Source of the DNA: Microbispora rosea subsp. aerata
GTDB lineage: Bacteria; Actinomycetota; Actinomycetes; Streptosporangiales; Streptosporangiaceae
Length of the DNA: 64,000 bases
Direction: 5' to 3'
NCBI RefSeq assembly: GCF_014647835.1
Contig: NZ_BMPY01000003.1
Span: 186,001 to 250,000, forward strand
The notes under the pieces were generated by a model, which had not been told where the DNA came from, did not search any database, and saw only the letters and a program-made list of their open reading frames with translations. This document shows positions 10,942 to 19,644 of this stretch, piece after piece; the stretch's first letter is position 1; the number at the start of each line of letters is the position of its first letter. The position numbers and the translations under genes were made by a program.

Positions 10942-12228
10942 TCAGAACTCGCAGGGCATGTGCTTGATGCCGTTGATGAAGGCGGACAGCAGGTGCTCGG
11001 GCTCGCCCGCCTCGATCTGGGGGACCCGCCGCAGCAGCTCGCGGAACATCGCGGTGATCTCGCGGCGGGCCAGGTGGGCGCCGAGGCAGAAGTGCGGGCC
11101 GGGGCCGCCGAAGCCGACGTGCGGGTTGGGGTCGCGCAGGATGTCGAAGCGCAGCGGGTCGTCGAAGACCCGCTCGTCGCGGTTGGCCGCCCAGTAATAC
11201 AGCACGACCTTCTCGCCCTTGCGGTAGAGGTTGCCGTTCATCTCGTAGTCGCGGGTCACCTTGCGGCGCATGTAGTTCACCGGCGAGGCGAGCCGGACGA
11301 TCTCCTCGACCGCACGCGGCGCCCGGCCTTCGAAGTCCTCCAGCCACAGCCGCCGCTGATCCGGGTTGAGCGTGAGCAGGCGCATGCCATGCGAGATCGC
11401 GTTGCGGGTGGTCTCGTTGCCGGCCACGACGAGCAGGATGAAGAACGAGCCGAGCTCCTGGGGAGTCAGGCGCTCCCCGTCGATGTTGGCGTTGATCAGC
11501 GACGAGGTGAGGTCGTCTGTCGGGGTCTTCACCCGCAGGTCGGCCAGCTCCTGCATGAGCTGCTGCAGCTCCATCCCCGCGGTGAGCAGCGCGTGGGCGA
11601 TGTCCTCACGGTTGCTGACATATTCGGGGTCGGTGGCGCCGAGGACGATGTTCGAGCGGTCGAAGACGAACTGGTAGTCCTTCTCGGGGATGCCCATCAT
11701 GTCGCAGATGATCTTCAAGGGCAGCTTCGCGGCCACCTCGGTGACGAAGTCGCAGCCGGGGCCGGTCTCCAGCAGTTCGTCCACGATGCGCGAGGCGGCG
11801 GCGTTCACGTCGGCCTCGAACTGCTTGATCATCCTCGGGGTGAAGGCACGGGAGACGATGCGCCGCAGCCGCGCGTGCCGCGGGTCGTCCATGTTGATCA
11901 TCGAGCCGAAATACTCGGCGAACTCCGCCGGCAGGTCCGGGATGTTGGTGGCCCCGCCGTCGCCCGAGCAGAAGATCTCCGGGTTGCGGCTGGCCTCGAG
12001 GATGTCGGCGTGCCGGACGAGCGCGTGGTAGCCCGGGCCCGTGGGGCCGCCGGCGATGCTGAACTCCGGCTCGGGGAAGAAGGCGGGCTTGTCCAGGTCG
12101 CGCAGCAGCCGGAACGCGTGCTCTCGCTCCGCGTAGGGGCGGCCCCAGAAGCCCCAGTCGTTGAGATCGATGTCCGCCGCCGAGGTGATGGGCGCGCGCT
12201 CCGCGGGCTCCGTCGGCTGTGTGGTCAT
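10942..12228 (-). CDS. cytochrome P450 (CYP124/CYP125-like group)
   Basis: Soluble bacterial P450 of 428 aa starting at the ATG at 12228. Hallmarks: the heme loop FGGPGPHFCLGAH with the cysteine ligand at ~378; the I-helix AGNETTRN (~265-272) for oxygen activation; the K-helix E-x-x-R in EEIVRLASP; and the meander region after it. The N-terminal part (DPRHARLRRIVSRAFTPR) resembles actinobacterial P450s that hydroxylate methyl-branched lipids or sterol side chains. It is divergent from an acyl-CoA ligase, which suits oxidation of a lipid tail followed by CoA activation. The in-frame extension to 12327 is unlikely. Electron-transfer partners are not in the window. The substrate is inference. 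Confidence 0.9.
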   Translation of the reverse strand: MTTQPTEPAERAPITSAADIDLNDWGFWGRPYAEREHAFRLLRDLDKPAFFPEPEFSIAGGPTGPGYHALVRHADILEASRNPEIFCSGDGGATNIPDLPAEFAEYFGSMINMDDPRHARLRRIVSRAFTPRMIKQFEADVNAAASRIVDELLETGPGCDFVTEVAAKLPLKIICDMMGIPEKDYQFVFDRSNIVLGATDPEYVSNREDIAHALLTAGMELQQLMQELADLRVKTPTDDLTSSLINANIDGERLTPQELGSFFILLVVAGNETTRNAISHGMRLLTLNPDQRRLWLEDFEGRAPRAVEEIVRLASPVNYMRRKVTRDYEMNGNLYRKGEKVVLYYWAANRDERVFDDPLRFDILRDPNPHVGFGGPGPHFCLGAHLARREITAMFRELLRRVPQIEAGEPEHLLSAFINGIKHMPCEF

Positions 12229-12711
12229 GGAGAGGCCGGCCCCTTCCGAGTGACTAGAACAGCATTCGGTTGTCAGTCTGCCACAGGGCATGCTCGCCGC
12301 GAGCGGGCCGAGCGGCGCCGGTTTCAAACGGCCGGTAGTGGAAACCCGGTTTCCGGGAGGCGGCGGCTACGGTGTCCCGCCTTCGCGCCACCATCCGGCC
12401 GCGCCGCGCCCCTTCTCCGGAACCGGCTTAGCGGAGCCGCCATGCGAAACCGGCTTTCCGCAAACCCGCGCAGGCGCACCGGCCCCGGCCCCGCCCGGCT
12501 GGGACGGCTGACCGCCCGAGCGGGCGCCGGGGCGCAGCCGGAGGCGCCCTTCTCCGCGCCCGTCGCCCCGCCGCAAGCGCACCGGCCGTCGCCCCGCGGG
12601 GTCACACCAGCCGTTGCCCCGGTGGGGCGAGACGGCGGACGCCGCGCGGAGCGACCGCGCCAGGCCGCGACGACGGCCATGGGCGGTGGGGTGAGAACCA
12701 CGAGGTGAGCG
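12229..12711. other. P450-fadD divergent gap, palindrome-rich non-coding part
   Basis: This part of the 639-bp gap has no supported gene. It carries repeated AAACCGG-type motifs and inverted repeats, the clearest being GGAAACC-C-GGTTTCC at 12340-12354. Frames across it are arginine- and proline-rich shadows. Confidence 0.5.
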
Positions 12712-12716
12712 ATGAT

Positions 12717-12748
12717 CCCGGGACGCCCGCTAAGCCGGGCGTCCCGGG
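12717..12748. other. perfect 13-bp stem-loop upstream of fadD
   Basis: CCCGGGACGCCCG / CGGGCGTCCCGGG with a 6-nt loop (CTAAGC). It looks like a terminator but lies upstream of fadD, where nothing on the plus strand needs ending. It could insulate fadD from spurious plus-strand transcripts or be a remnant of a lost gene's terminator. Confidence 0.55.
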
Positions 12749-12783
12749 GGAATGTGCAGGGATCACGATATGTGATCTGGCAC

Positions 12784-12831
12784 TCAAAATTCGCTGTTTC
12801 AGCCGTTACGCTGAGGAACCTACCGGTTGGT
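12784..12831 (+). promoter_or_regulatory. putative fadD promoter with overlapping palindromic operator
   Basis: TCAAAA (12784-12789) and TACGCT (12807-12812) are separated by 17 bp. Just downstream, over the expected start site, is ACCTACCGGTTGGT (12818-12831), a palindrome apart from one central pair. Such ACC/GGT palindromes are typical of TetR-family operators near lipid-catabolism genes in actinomycetes; the regulator itself is not in the window. Confidence 0.45.
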
Positions 12832-12867
12832 ATGGACCCAGGGTCCGGACAGAAGAGGGAGCGGCAG

Positions 12868-14394
12868 ATGCTCAACCTGGCCGTCGTGCTGGAGGACAGC
12901 GCAAGGGAGAAGCCCGATGCCACCGCGGTCGTCTTCGGAGACCTCCGCCTGCCGTACTCGCTCGTGAACACCATCGCCAACCAGGTCGCCAACCTGCTGG
13001 TCTCCCGCGGCATCGGCAGGGGCGACAAGGTGGCGCTGGCCTGCCCCAACCTGCCGTACTTCCCGTTTGTCTACTTCGGGATCCTCAAGGCGGGCGCGAC
13101 CGTCGTCCCGCTGAACGTGCTGCTGCAGGCCAGGGAGATCACTTATCACCTGAACGACTCGGATTCCAAGGCGTTCTTCTGCTTCGAGGGCACGCCGGAG
13201 CTGCCGCTGGGCGAGCGGGGCCGGGCCGGTTTCGACGACGCCGAGGGCACCGAGCACTTCATCGTGCTTCCGGCCACGCCGTTCGCCACCGAGTCCGAGT
13301 ACGGCGAGACGCTGTGGGCGGCCCTCGACGGCGTGTCCGGCGAGTTCGAGACCGTGCAGACCTCCGCCGAGGACACCGCGGTGATCCTCTACACCAGCGG
13401 CACCACCGGCCAGCCGAAGGGCGCCGAGCTCAGCCACCAGAACATGGTCATGAACGCCATGGTCAGCGACGAGATGTTCCCCCGGAAGTCGGACAACACC
13501 TATCTCGTCGCGCTGCCGCTGTTCCACTCCTTCGGCCAGACCGTGCTGATGAACGCCGGGTTCCGGCGCAGCGCCACGCTCGTGCTGATGCCGCGCTTCG
13601 AGCCGGTCGAGGCCCTCACGCTGATGAAGCGCGAGCAGGTCACGCTGTTCGCGGGAGTGCCGACCATGTACTGGGCGATGCTCACCGCCGTGCACGCCGG
13701 GACGGCAGAGGTGCCGCCGTCGCTGGTCACGGCGGTCTCCGGCGGCTCGGCGCTGCCGGTGGAGGTGCTCAAGGACTTCAGCGCGACCTTCGGGGTGGAC
13801 ATCCTGGAGGGGTACGGCCTGTCGGAGACCTCGCCGGTGGCCTCCTTCAACCAGCCGGGCAGGCCCGCGAAGGCCGGCTCGATCGGCACGCCGGTCTGGG
13901 GCGTGGAGATGAAGCTGGTCGACGCCGAGTGGAACACCGTGAACGACATCGGCGAGATCGCCATCCGCGGGCACAACATCATGAAGGGCTACTACAACCG
14001 GCCCGAGGCCACCGCGGAGGTCATGAAGGACGGCTGGTTCCGTACGGGCGACGTGGCCCGGCGCGACGAGGACGGCTACTACTTCATCGTCGACCGGGCC
14101 AAGGACATGATCATCCGGGGTGGGTTCAACGTGTATCCCCGGGAGATCGAGGAGGTCCTCATGACGCACCCGGACGTCTCGCTCGCCGCGGTCGTCGGGG
14201 TGCCTCACGACTCCCACGGCGAGGAGGTCAAGGCGTACGTCATCCGCAAGCCGGGCGCCACGATCACCGAGGAGGAGCTGGTGGCGTGGTGCCGGGAGAC
14301 GATGGCGGCCTACAAGTACCCGCGGATCGTGGAGTTCCGCGAGTCCCTGCCGATGACCGCCACCGGCAAGATCCTCAAGCGCGAGCTGCGGTAG
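12868..14394 (+). CDS. long-chain fatty-acid--CoA ligase (AMP-binding family)
   Basis: 508-aa adenylate-forming enzyme that activates a carboxylic acid with ATP to the acyl-AMP and then the CoA thioester. Motifs: the Ser/Thr/Gly P-loop YTSGTTGQPKG (~174-185), EGYGLSETSP, the hinge region with DRAKDMIIRGGFNVYP, and the catalytic lysine in TATGKILKREL (~501). The ATG at 12868 has GAGGGAG 6 nt upstream; the frame extends back to 12712 but the product aligns with family starts only from MLNLAVVLEDSA. It is divergent from the P450 and sits behind a candidate TetR-type operator. Length and motifs fit FadD-type ligases; chain length or branched specificity is unknown. Confidence 0.92.
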   Translation: MLNLAVVLEDSAREKPDATAVVFGDLRLPYSLVNTIANQVANLLVSRGIGRGDKVALACPNLPYFPFVYFGILKAGATVVPLNVLLQAREITYHLNDSDSKAFFCFEGTPELPLGERGRAGFDDAEGTEHFIVLPATPFATESEYGETLWAALDGVSGEFETVQTSAEDTAVILYTSGTTGQPKGAELSHQNMVMNAMVSDEMFPRKSDNTYLVALPLFHSFGQTVLMNAGFRRSATLVLMPRFEPVEALTLMKREQVTLFAGVPTMYWAMLTAVHAGTAEVPPSLVTAVSGGSALPVEVLKDFSATFGVDILEGYGLSETSPVASFNQPGRPAKAGSIGTPVWGVEMKLVDAEWNTVNDIGEIAIRGHNIMKGYYNRPEATAEVMKDGWFRTGDVARRDEDGYYFIVDRAKDMIIRGGFNVYPREIEEVLMTHPDVSLAAVVGVPHDSHGEEVKAYVIRKPGATITEEELVAWCRETMAAYKYPRIVEFRESLPMTATGKILKRELR

Positions 14395-14475
14395 TCGCGC
14401 GGCCCGCGCCGCGGCGAGGCCCGCCGGGACGCGCCGCCCGGCGGAGCAGCCGCCCGTAGCGGTTGACGCGCCCGG

Positions 14476-14509
14476 CCCGCGGGGATCGCGAGCATGCGAT
14501 CTCCGCGGG
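14476..14509. terminator. bidirectional stem-loop between convergent genes
   Basis: 14-bp arms CCCGCGGGGATCGC / GCGATCTCCGCGGG (one G-T type mismatch) with a GAGCAT loop, lying between the ends of fadD (+) and the methyltransferase gene (-). It can serve both strands. The rest of 14395-14625 shows nothing else. Confidence 0.6.
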
Positions 14510-14625
14510 CGAGGCGGCGACGCCGCCCGGACAACCACACCGATCCGGCCATACAGGCGGGCCCACGCCACCCGGGCGCGGTGACGGGCCCGGCCAGGAG
14601 TCGTGGACACCCCGCCGGGGAATGA

Positions 14626-15882
14626 TCACGGCCAGTCGAGGGACGGGCGCAGCGGGACGTGCGACTTCCCCTCGTCGAGCCGGACGCCGAGCACCTGGTG
14701 GAGCTGCACCTTGTTGCGCTCGAACCCGACGACGCAGCCGGCCATGTAGAGCCGCCAGACCCGGGCGGTGCCCTGGCCGACCTCCTCGACCGCCTCGTCC
14801 CAGTGGGCGTCGAGGTTCTTGCACCACTCGCGCAGGGTCAGCGCGTAGTGCTCACGCAGGTTCTCCTCGTGGCGGACCTCGAAGCCGATGTCCTCCATCT
14901 GGCGGATCAGGTAGCCCACCGACTCCAGCTCGCCGTCGGGGAAGACGTAGCGGTTGATGAAACCGCCCTTGTTCATCGTCTTCTCGGTGCTGGTCGGGCG
15001 GGTGATGCAGTGGTTGAGCAGGCGCCCGCCCGGCTTGAGCTTGCCGTAAAGGAAGGAGAAGTACGACGGCAGGTTGTCCTTGCCGATGTGCTCGGTGAGG
15101 CCGATCGAGCTGACCCGGTCGAACCCGGTCTCTGCGACGTCGCGGTAGTCCATGAAGCGGACCTCGGCGAGGTCCTGCAGCCCGGCCTCCGCGATGGCCT
15201 TCTGCGCCCACTCGGCCTGCTGGCGCGACAGCGTGACGCCGAGGCCCTTCACGCCGTACTCCTTGGCCGCGTGCATGACCATGCCGCCCCAGCCGCAGCC
15301 GACGTCGAGCAGCCGCATGCCGGGCTTGAGGTCGAGCTTCTTGGCGACCAGGTCGAACTTGGTGTGCTGCGCCTCCTCCAGCGTCGCGTCGGGCCGGGGG
15401 AAGACCGCGCAGGTGTACGCCATGGAGGGGCCGAGAACCCACTCGTAGAACCGGTTGGACACGTCGTAGTGGTGGTGGATCACCTCGGCGTCGCGCTGCT
15501 TGGCGTGCCGGCTGCCCAGCTTCGCCAGCTTGCTCTGCCGCGCCTCCTGCGGCGGCGGCTGGACGCGCATCAGCAGCGGCTTGATCCCGAGGGAGCGGAT
15601 CGCGGCGATCTTCTCGCTGAGCGGCAGGTCGTTGAGCGTCAGCGACCACATCCGGTCGAGCAGCGTGTACATGTCGCCGTGCACGTCGATGTGGCCGGAG
15701 ATGTACGCGCGGGCGAGGCCGAGCTCTCCCGGCGCCTGCGCGAGGTAGGCCACCGCCACCGGCGACTTCACCTCGATGCGGACATCCGCTCCCGAGGTTC
15801 CGGCCTTGCTGCCGTCGTAGGCGACGAACTCGACGCCCGCGTCAGGACCCACGATCTTTTCGAAGATCTTCGCAAGAGTCAT
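14626..15882 (-). CDS. tmsB: cyclopropane-synthase-like SAM methyltransferase, probable 10-methylene fatty acid synthase (TmsB/UfaA1-like)
   Basis: 418-aa member of the CFA/mycolic acid methyltransferase family, which transfers a methyl group from S-adenosylmethionine to the double bond of an unsaturated acyl chain in membrane phospholipid. The SAM site is LDVGCGWGG (~190-199); GVTLSRQQ and SIGLTEHIG (bicarbonate/acyl region) follow as in the family. The ATG at 15882 has GGGAGAGG just upstream. It starts 26 bp after a DHCR24-like flavoprotein gene on the same strand. In actinobacteria this pair makes 10-methyl branched fatty acids (BfaB/BfaA, also named TmsB/TmsA): methylene transfer, then reduction. 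Ordinary cyclopropane synthesis is the alternative, but the partner argues against it. Confidence 0.82.
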   Translation of the reverse strand: MTLAKIFEKIVGPDAGVEFVAYDGSKAGTSGADVRIEVKSPVAVAYLAQAPGELGLARAYISGHIDVHGDMYTLLDRMWSLTLNDLPLSEKIAAIRSLGIKPLLMRVQPPPQEARQSKLAKLGSRHAKQRDAEVIHHHYDVSNRFYEWVLGPSMAYTCAVFPRPDATLEEAQHTKFDLVAKKLDLKPGMRLLDVGCGWGGMVMHAAKEYGVKGLGVTLSRQQAEWAQKAIAEAGLQDLAEVRFMDYRDVAETGFDRVSSIGLTEHIGKDNLPSYFSFLYGKLKPGGRLLNHCITRPTSTEKTMNKGGFINRYVFPDGELESVGYLIRQMEDIGFEVRHEENLREHYALTLREWCKNLDAHWDEAVEEVGQGTARVWRLYMAGCVVGFERNKVQLHQVLGVRLDEGKSHVPLRPSLDWP

Positions 15883-15908
15883 TGCACCTCTCCCGACGTT
15901 TCGACGCC

Positions 15909-17279
15909 CTACCGGCCCCTGACGCACTTGTCATAGAGGTCGAGCAGCCGGCCGCCCGGGTCGTAGGCGCGTTTGACCGGCCAGTAGGCGTCTCCGTTGT
16001 AGAGCCGCCAGAACTCCTCACGCTCGTAGAAGGAGGTGGAGTACAGCGACTTGTGACCGTCGAGCGAGTGCACCGCCCGCTCGATCAGCCGGTTGTAGTA
16101 GCCGTCGTACTGACCGCGCGGCAGCGGAACCATGCCCCAGAAGCCGAAGTTCACATACAGGCGGCCGGGCTCCAGGGGGTAGAGCGACCACTCGTCGGTC
16201 GCCTTGAGCGGGCACATCCACACCGGGGTCATGCCGACCCTCTCGTGGAAGAGCTCCAGGAACTCCGCACCCCGCTCGACCGGCACCTCGACGTCCTGGA
16301 TGACCGACTCGTGCACCGGGTTGTTCCGCCAGCGGTCGATCCTGCGGGTCAGGCCGTACCTCTGGTCGAGGCCGACGAGCTTGCGGTAGACGTCCGACCG
16401 CAGGTAGCGGCGCGGCACGAGCGAGCGGACGAGCGGCTGCTGCACGCCGAAGGCGCGCGAGCACCAGAACCAGTCGGTGTCCCAGCGCCACAGGTAGTCG
16501 CGCACGGTCAGCCAGTCGCGCACGCGGCTGCGGATCGACTGGTAGTAGATCCGCATGCCGGTGTAATCGGACGTGTAGGGCGCCCGGTCGGAGAACGTGC
16601 CGACCGTGATGTACAGCTCGTCGGGGCCGAAGAACGTGCCGTCGACGAAGTCCACCCGCTCGCCGTCGTGCTCGCGGCTCTCGCAGATCTCCTGCATCGC
16701 GAGCATGCACTTGGCGGCGTCGCCGAAGCGGATGTGCGTCAGCTTGACGTACGGCTTCACCCGGGCCAGCTTGATCCGGATCCGCAGGGCGTAGCCGAGC
16801 GTGCCGTAGGAGTTGGGGAAGGCGCGGAACAGGTCGGCGTGCTCGTTGTCGGGCCGGGCGACCACGATCCGTCCGTCGCCGGTGAGGATCTCCAGCTCCT
16901 CGACCGACTCGTGCGGCAGGCCGTCCTTGAAGCTCGTCGACTCGATGCCGAGGCCGGTGACCGCGCCGCCCAGCGTGATCGTCTTGAGCTGCGGCACGAC
17001 GTACGGCATGAGCCCGTACGGCAACGTGGCGTCGACCAGGTTCTCGTACGTCGTCATGCCCTGGACCTCGGCCGTCATCGTCTCCGGGTCCACGTGGATG
17101 ACCTGGTCCAGATCGCGGGCGGACAGCGTCGCCGTCTTGGCCGGCGGGCGGAAGCGGAACAGGTTCGTCGTGGCCTTGGCCAGCCGGGGAGCGGCGTCCT
17201 CGGGAATGGCGGCGTAGGAGGCCCTGATCTGCTCGACGGCCTTGTTATGGGCGGTCATACTGGCCGTGCGCTCTGGCAT
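15909..17279 (-). CDS. tmsA: FAD-linked oxidoreductase, DHCR24-like; probable 10-methylene fatty acid reductase (TmsA/BfaA-like)
   Basis: 456-aa flavoprotein of the FAD-binding type 4 (PCMH) group. The FAD-binding core spans ~50-230 with the segment TLGGAVTGLGIESTS (~100-115), close in pattern to the delta-24 sterol reductase DHCR24, and GTLGYALRI. No signal peptide is seen. First gene of a two-gene unit with the CFA-like methyltransferase; in 10-methyl stearate synthesis the flavoprotein reduces the 10-methylene intermediate with NADPH. The ATG at 17279 is chosen with GGGGGTGG about 5 nt upstream; a second ATG at 17258 is possible. 10-methyl C17 and C18 acids are chemotaxonomic markers of Streptosporangiales, which fits. 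Confidence 0.8.
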   Translation of the reverse strand: MPERTASMTAHNKAVEQIRASYAAIPEDAAPRLAKATTNLFRFRPPAKTATLSARDLDQVIHVDPETMTAEVQGMTTYENLVDATLPYGLMPYVVPQLKTITLGGAVTGLGIESTSFKDGLPHESVEELEILTGDGRIVVARPDNEHADLFRAFPNSYGTLGYALRIRIKLARVKPYVKLTHIRFGDAAKCMLAMQEICESREHDGERVDFVDGTFFGPDELYITVGTFSDRAPYTSDYTGMRIYYQSIRSRVRDWLTVRDYLWRWDTDWFWCSRAFGVQQPLVRSLVPRRYLRSDVYRKLVGLDQRYGLTRRIDRWRNNPVHESVIQDVEVPVERGAEFLELFHERVGMTPVWMCPLKATDEWSLYPLEPGRLYVNFGFWGMVPLPRGQYDGYYNRLIERAVHSLDGHKSLYSTSFYEREEFWRLYNGDAYWPVKRAYDPGGRLLDLYDKCVRGR

Positions 17280-17467
17280 GACACCACCCCCATGGATCGT
17301 AGAGATCGCCTTCTTGGCACGCTATCCCCGGCGGGAAGCGCAGACCAGAGTAGACACGTTACGCCCGCGAAAACTATCTGGAATTCCCGCGGCCCCCGAT
17401 GGCGTAGATCGTATCCTGCCCTTCTTCATCGCCTCCGGCGCCCCTCCCGTAACTGTGGAAAACGTCA

Positions 17468-18454
17468 TCACCTGACTGAACGCCTGTGGATAACCGGCTC
17501 GGCGCCGTTGACCACGTTGACGACGGGACGGCCCTCGATCGCCGCGGTGAGATTGTCCAAAACGCACCGGATCAGCCGGGTCGTCGCCTCGGGCGTGACC
17601 CCGGCCGCGTGCGGCGACAGCAGGACGTTCGGGCAGGAGCGCAGCGGGTCGTCCGGCGGCGGGGGCTCGCTGTCGTACACGTCGAGCGCCGCGCCGGCCA
17701 GGTGGCCGGACTCCAGCGCGGCCAGCAGCGCCGCCTGGTCCACCACCCCGCCGCGGGCCGCGTTGACCAGCACCGATCCCGCGGGCATGCGTGCGATCCT
17801 CGCGGCGTCGATCAGCCCGCGCGTCTCCGGGGCGAGCGGCACGGCCAGGACGAGCACGTCGCTGCCCGCCGTCAGCGCGTCGAGGTCCAGGTAGGCCGCG
17901 CCGTACGACTCGGGCTTGGGCGTGCGCGACCAGTAGGACACCCGGCAGCCGAGCGCGCCGAACAACCGGGCGCAGGCCGCGCCGATCGGCCCGAAGCCGA
18001 CCACTCCCACCCGGCAACCGGCCAGCTCGCGGCGCTGGTAGGCGAACTGCGGCCACTCCCCCGCGCGCATGTCCCTGTCGCCGTCCGCCAGGTGGCGCAG
18101 CAGCGCGAGCGCCGCGGCCAGGCACCACTCGGCCACCGCGGCGGCGTTCACCCCGGCGGTGTTGGCGAGCGGCACCCCGGCGCGGGCCAGCGCCTCCAGG
18201 TCGTGCCCGTCCACGCCCACCGACGGCTGCTGCACGAACGCCAGGCGCGGCGCCAGCCGTACGGCCTCGGCGTCGAGGGCCAGGGCGCCGCTCCAGTCGC
18301 CGACGACGATCTCGGCCTCGGGCAGGGCGTCGAGCAGCGCCGCGCGGTCGCGGCGGGCGGGAACGCGCACGTCGACACGGCCGTCCAGCTCGGCGAGCAG
18401 GCCGCGCACCGCGTCCTCGGGGAGCGGCGGCAGCGCGAGAACATTCCACTTCAC
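17468..18454 (-). CDS. D-isomer-specific 2-hydroxyacid dehydrogenase
   Basis: 328-aa NAD(P)-dependent dehydrogenase interconverting a 2-keto acid and a D-2-hydroxy acid. The Rossmann motif is VGVVGFGPIGAA (~150-161). The catalytic trio is recognisable: Arg in VNAARGG, Glu in YDSEPP and His in SPHAAG. Start is uncertain: GTG at 18454 begins VKWNVLALPPL, which matches family N-termini; the ATG at 18484 lies inside a palindrome in the divergent control region, so I prefer the GTG. It is divergent from an alpha-methylacyl-CoA racemase. The substrate cannot be told from sequence; it lacks the ACT domain of SerA. Confidence 0.85.
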   Translation of the reverse strand: MKWNVLALPPLPEDAVRGLLAELDGRVDVRVPARRDRAALLDALPEAEIVVGDWSGALALDAEAVRLAPRLAFVQQPSVGVDGHDLEALARAGVPLANTAGVNAAAVAEWCLAAALALLRHLADGDRDMRAGEWPQFAYQRRELAGCRVGVVGFGPIGAACARLFGALGCRVSYWSRTPKPESYGAAYLDLDALTAGSDVLVLAVPLAPETRGLIDAARIARMPAGSVLVNAARGGVVDQAALLAALESGHLAGAALDVYDSEPPPPDDPLRSCPNVLLSPHAAGVTPEATTRLIRCVLDNLTAAIEGRPVVNVVNGAEPVIHRRSVR

Positions 18455-18476
18455 GCGCGCAGTCTCGCACGTCTCC

Positions 18477-18505
18477 AGAAACATGTTCTACTGGTCACGT
18501 GAACC
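18477..18505. promoter_or_regulatory. two palindromes in the divergent dehydrogenase/racemase promoter
   Basis: The short divergent gap contains AGAAACATGTTCT (18477-18489, near-palindrome around ACATGT) and GGTCACGTGAACC (18493-18505, with perfect core TCACGTGA). They are likely operator half-sites or paired sites for a shared regulator. The regulator is not identifiable here. Confidence 0.4.
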
Positions 18506-18525
18506 GATTCACGAGGAGGGCGTGA

Positions 18526-19644
18526 ATGGAGCAGTCGCGGGGACCGCTGACCGGCTTCCGGGTGCTGGAGCTCGCCGGCCTCGCGCCCGGGCCGTTCGCC
18601 GGGATGATGCTCGCCGACCACGGCGCCGAGGTGCTGCGCGTCGACCGGGTGCGGGCCGTGGACGACACCCCGCGCCGTGACGTGATGGACCGCGGCAAGC
18701 GCACGATCGGCCTCGACCTGAAGTCCCCGCAGGGCGTCGCCGCGTTCAAACGCCTGGCCGAACGGGCCGACGTGGTGATCGAGGTGTTCCGGCCGGGGGT
18801 GGCCGAACGGCTCGGCATCGGGCCCGCCGACCTCCACGCGGTCAACGAACGGCTCGTCTACGGCCGGGTGACCGGCTGGGGGCAGGACGGCCCGCTCGCC
18901 TCCACCGCCGGGCACGACATCGACTACATCGCGATCTCCGGGGCGCTGTCGATGCTGGGCCGCGAGGGCGGCAAGCCCACCCCGCCGATCAACATCCTCG
19001 GCGACTTCGCCGGCGGCGGGCTCATGCTGGCGTACGGCGTGCTGCTGGCCCTGCTGGAGCGGGAGCGCACCGGCCGGGGCCGGGTCGTGGACGCGGCGAT
19101 GGTCGACGGCGCCGCGCTGCTGCTGTCGATGTTCTACGCCCCGCTGCACGGCGGCCACTGGGGTCCGCGCGGCACCAACCTCCTCGACACCGGCGCCCCC
19201 ATGTACGACACGTACGAGACGGCCGACGGCGGCTTCCTCGCCGTGGGCCCGCTCGAACCGAAGTTCTGGGCGGAGATGCTCGCCCGGATGGGCATCGACG
19301 ACATGCCCGACCGGAACGACCGGGCGAACTGGCCGGCCATCCGGCGGCGGCTGGCCGAGGCGTTCCGGTCGCGCACCCGGGCCGAGTGGGAGGCGGTCTT
19401 CGAGGGCTCCGACGCGTGCGTGTCCCCCGTGCTCGACCCCAGCGAGGCCGTACGCCACCCGCACAACCGGGCGCGCGGCACGTTCGTGGAGGTCGGCGGC
19501 GTGCCCCAGGCGGCGCCCGCGCCACGGTTGCTCGGCGCGCCGCGCGGCGACCTGTCCCCGGCGACCCGGCTGCACGACCTCGGCTCGTGGGGCCTGCCGG
19601 ACGACGAGGCGAAGGCCCTGCGTGCCGCCGGCGTGCTCGCCTGA
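18526..19644 (+). CDS. mcr: alpha-methylacyl-CoA racemase (CoA transferase family III)
   Basis: 372-aa member of the CaiB/BaiF fold. It matches the alpha-methylacyl-CoA racemase branch rather than true CoA transferases: the catalytic His-Asp pair is in AGHDIDY (His ~130) followed by a second Asp in LGDFAGGG (~160), and the segments LDTGAPMYDTY and VGPLEPKFW are typical. It interconverts 2R- and 2S-methylacyl-CoA so that branched acids can enter beta-oxidation. The ATG at 18526 has GAGGAGG 7 nt upstream. It fits the lipid-rich neighbourhood (P450, FadD, TmsAB), although these are separate transcription units. Confidence 0.9.
   Translation: MEQSRGPLTGFRVLELAGLAPGPFAGMMLADHGAEVLRVDRVRAVDDTPRRDVMDRGKRTIGLDLKSPQGVAAFKRLAERADVVIEVFRPGVAERLGIGPADLHAVNERLVYGRVTGWGQDGPLASTAGHDIDYIAISGALSMLGREGGKPTPPINILGDFAGGGLMLAYGVLLALLERERTGRGRVVDAAMVDGAALLLSMFYAPLHGGHWGPRGTNLLDTGAPMYDTYETADGGFLAVGPLEPKFWAEMLARMGIDDMPDRNDRANWPAIRRRLAEAFRSRTRAEWEAVFEGSDACVSPVLDPSEAVRHPHNRARGTFVEVGGVPQAAPAPRLLGAPRGDLSPATRLHDLGSWGLPDDEAKALRAAGVLA

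Noticed and set aside
12712-12867. Upstream ATG for the acyl-CoA ligase
   Set aside because: It would include the promoter, operator and hairpin in the coding region and adds 52 residues unlike the family.
10942-17279. P450 + acyl-CoA ligase + methyltransferase as a natural-product cluster, with the SARP regulator as activator
   Set aside because: No polyketide, peptide or terpene core enzyme; the genes fit lipid metabolism and the SARP gene is 12 kb away in another unit.
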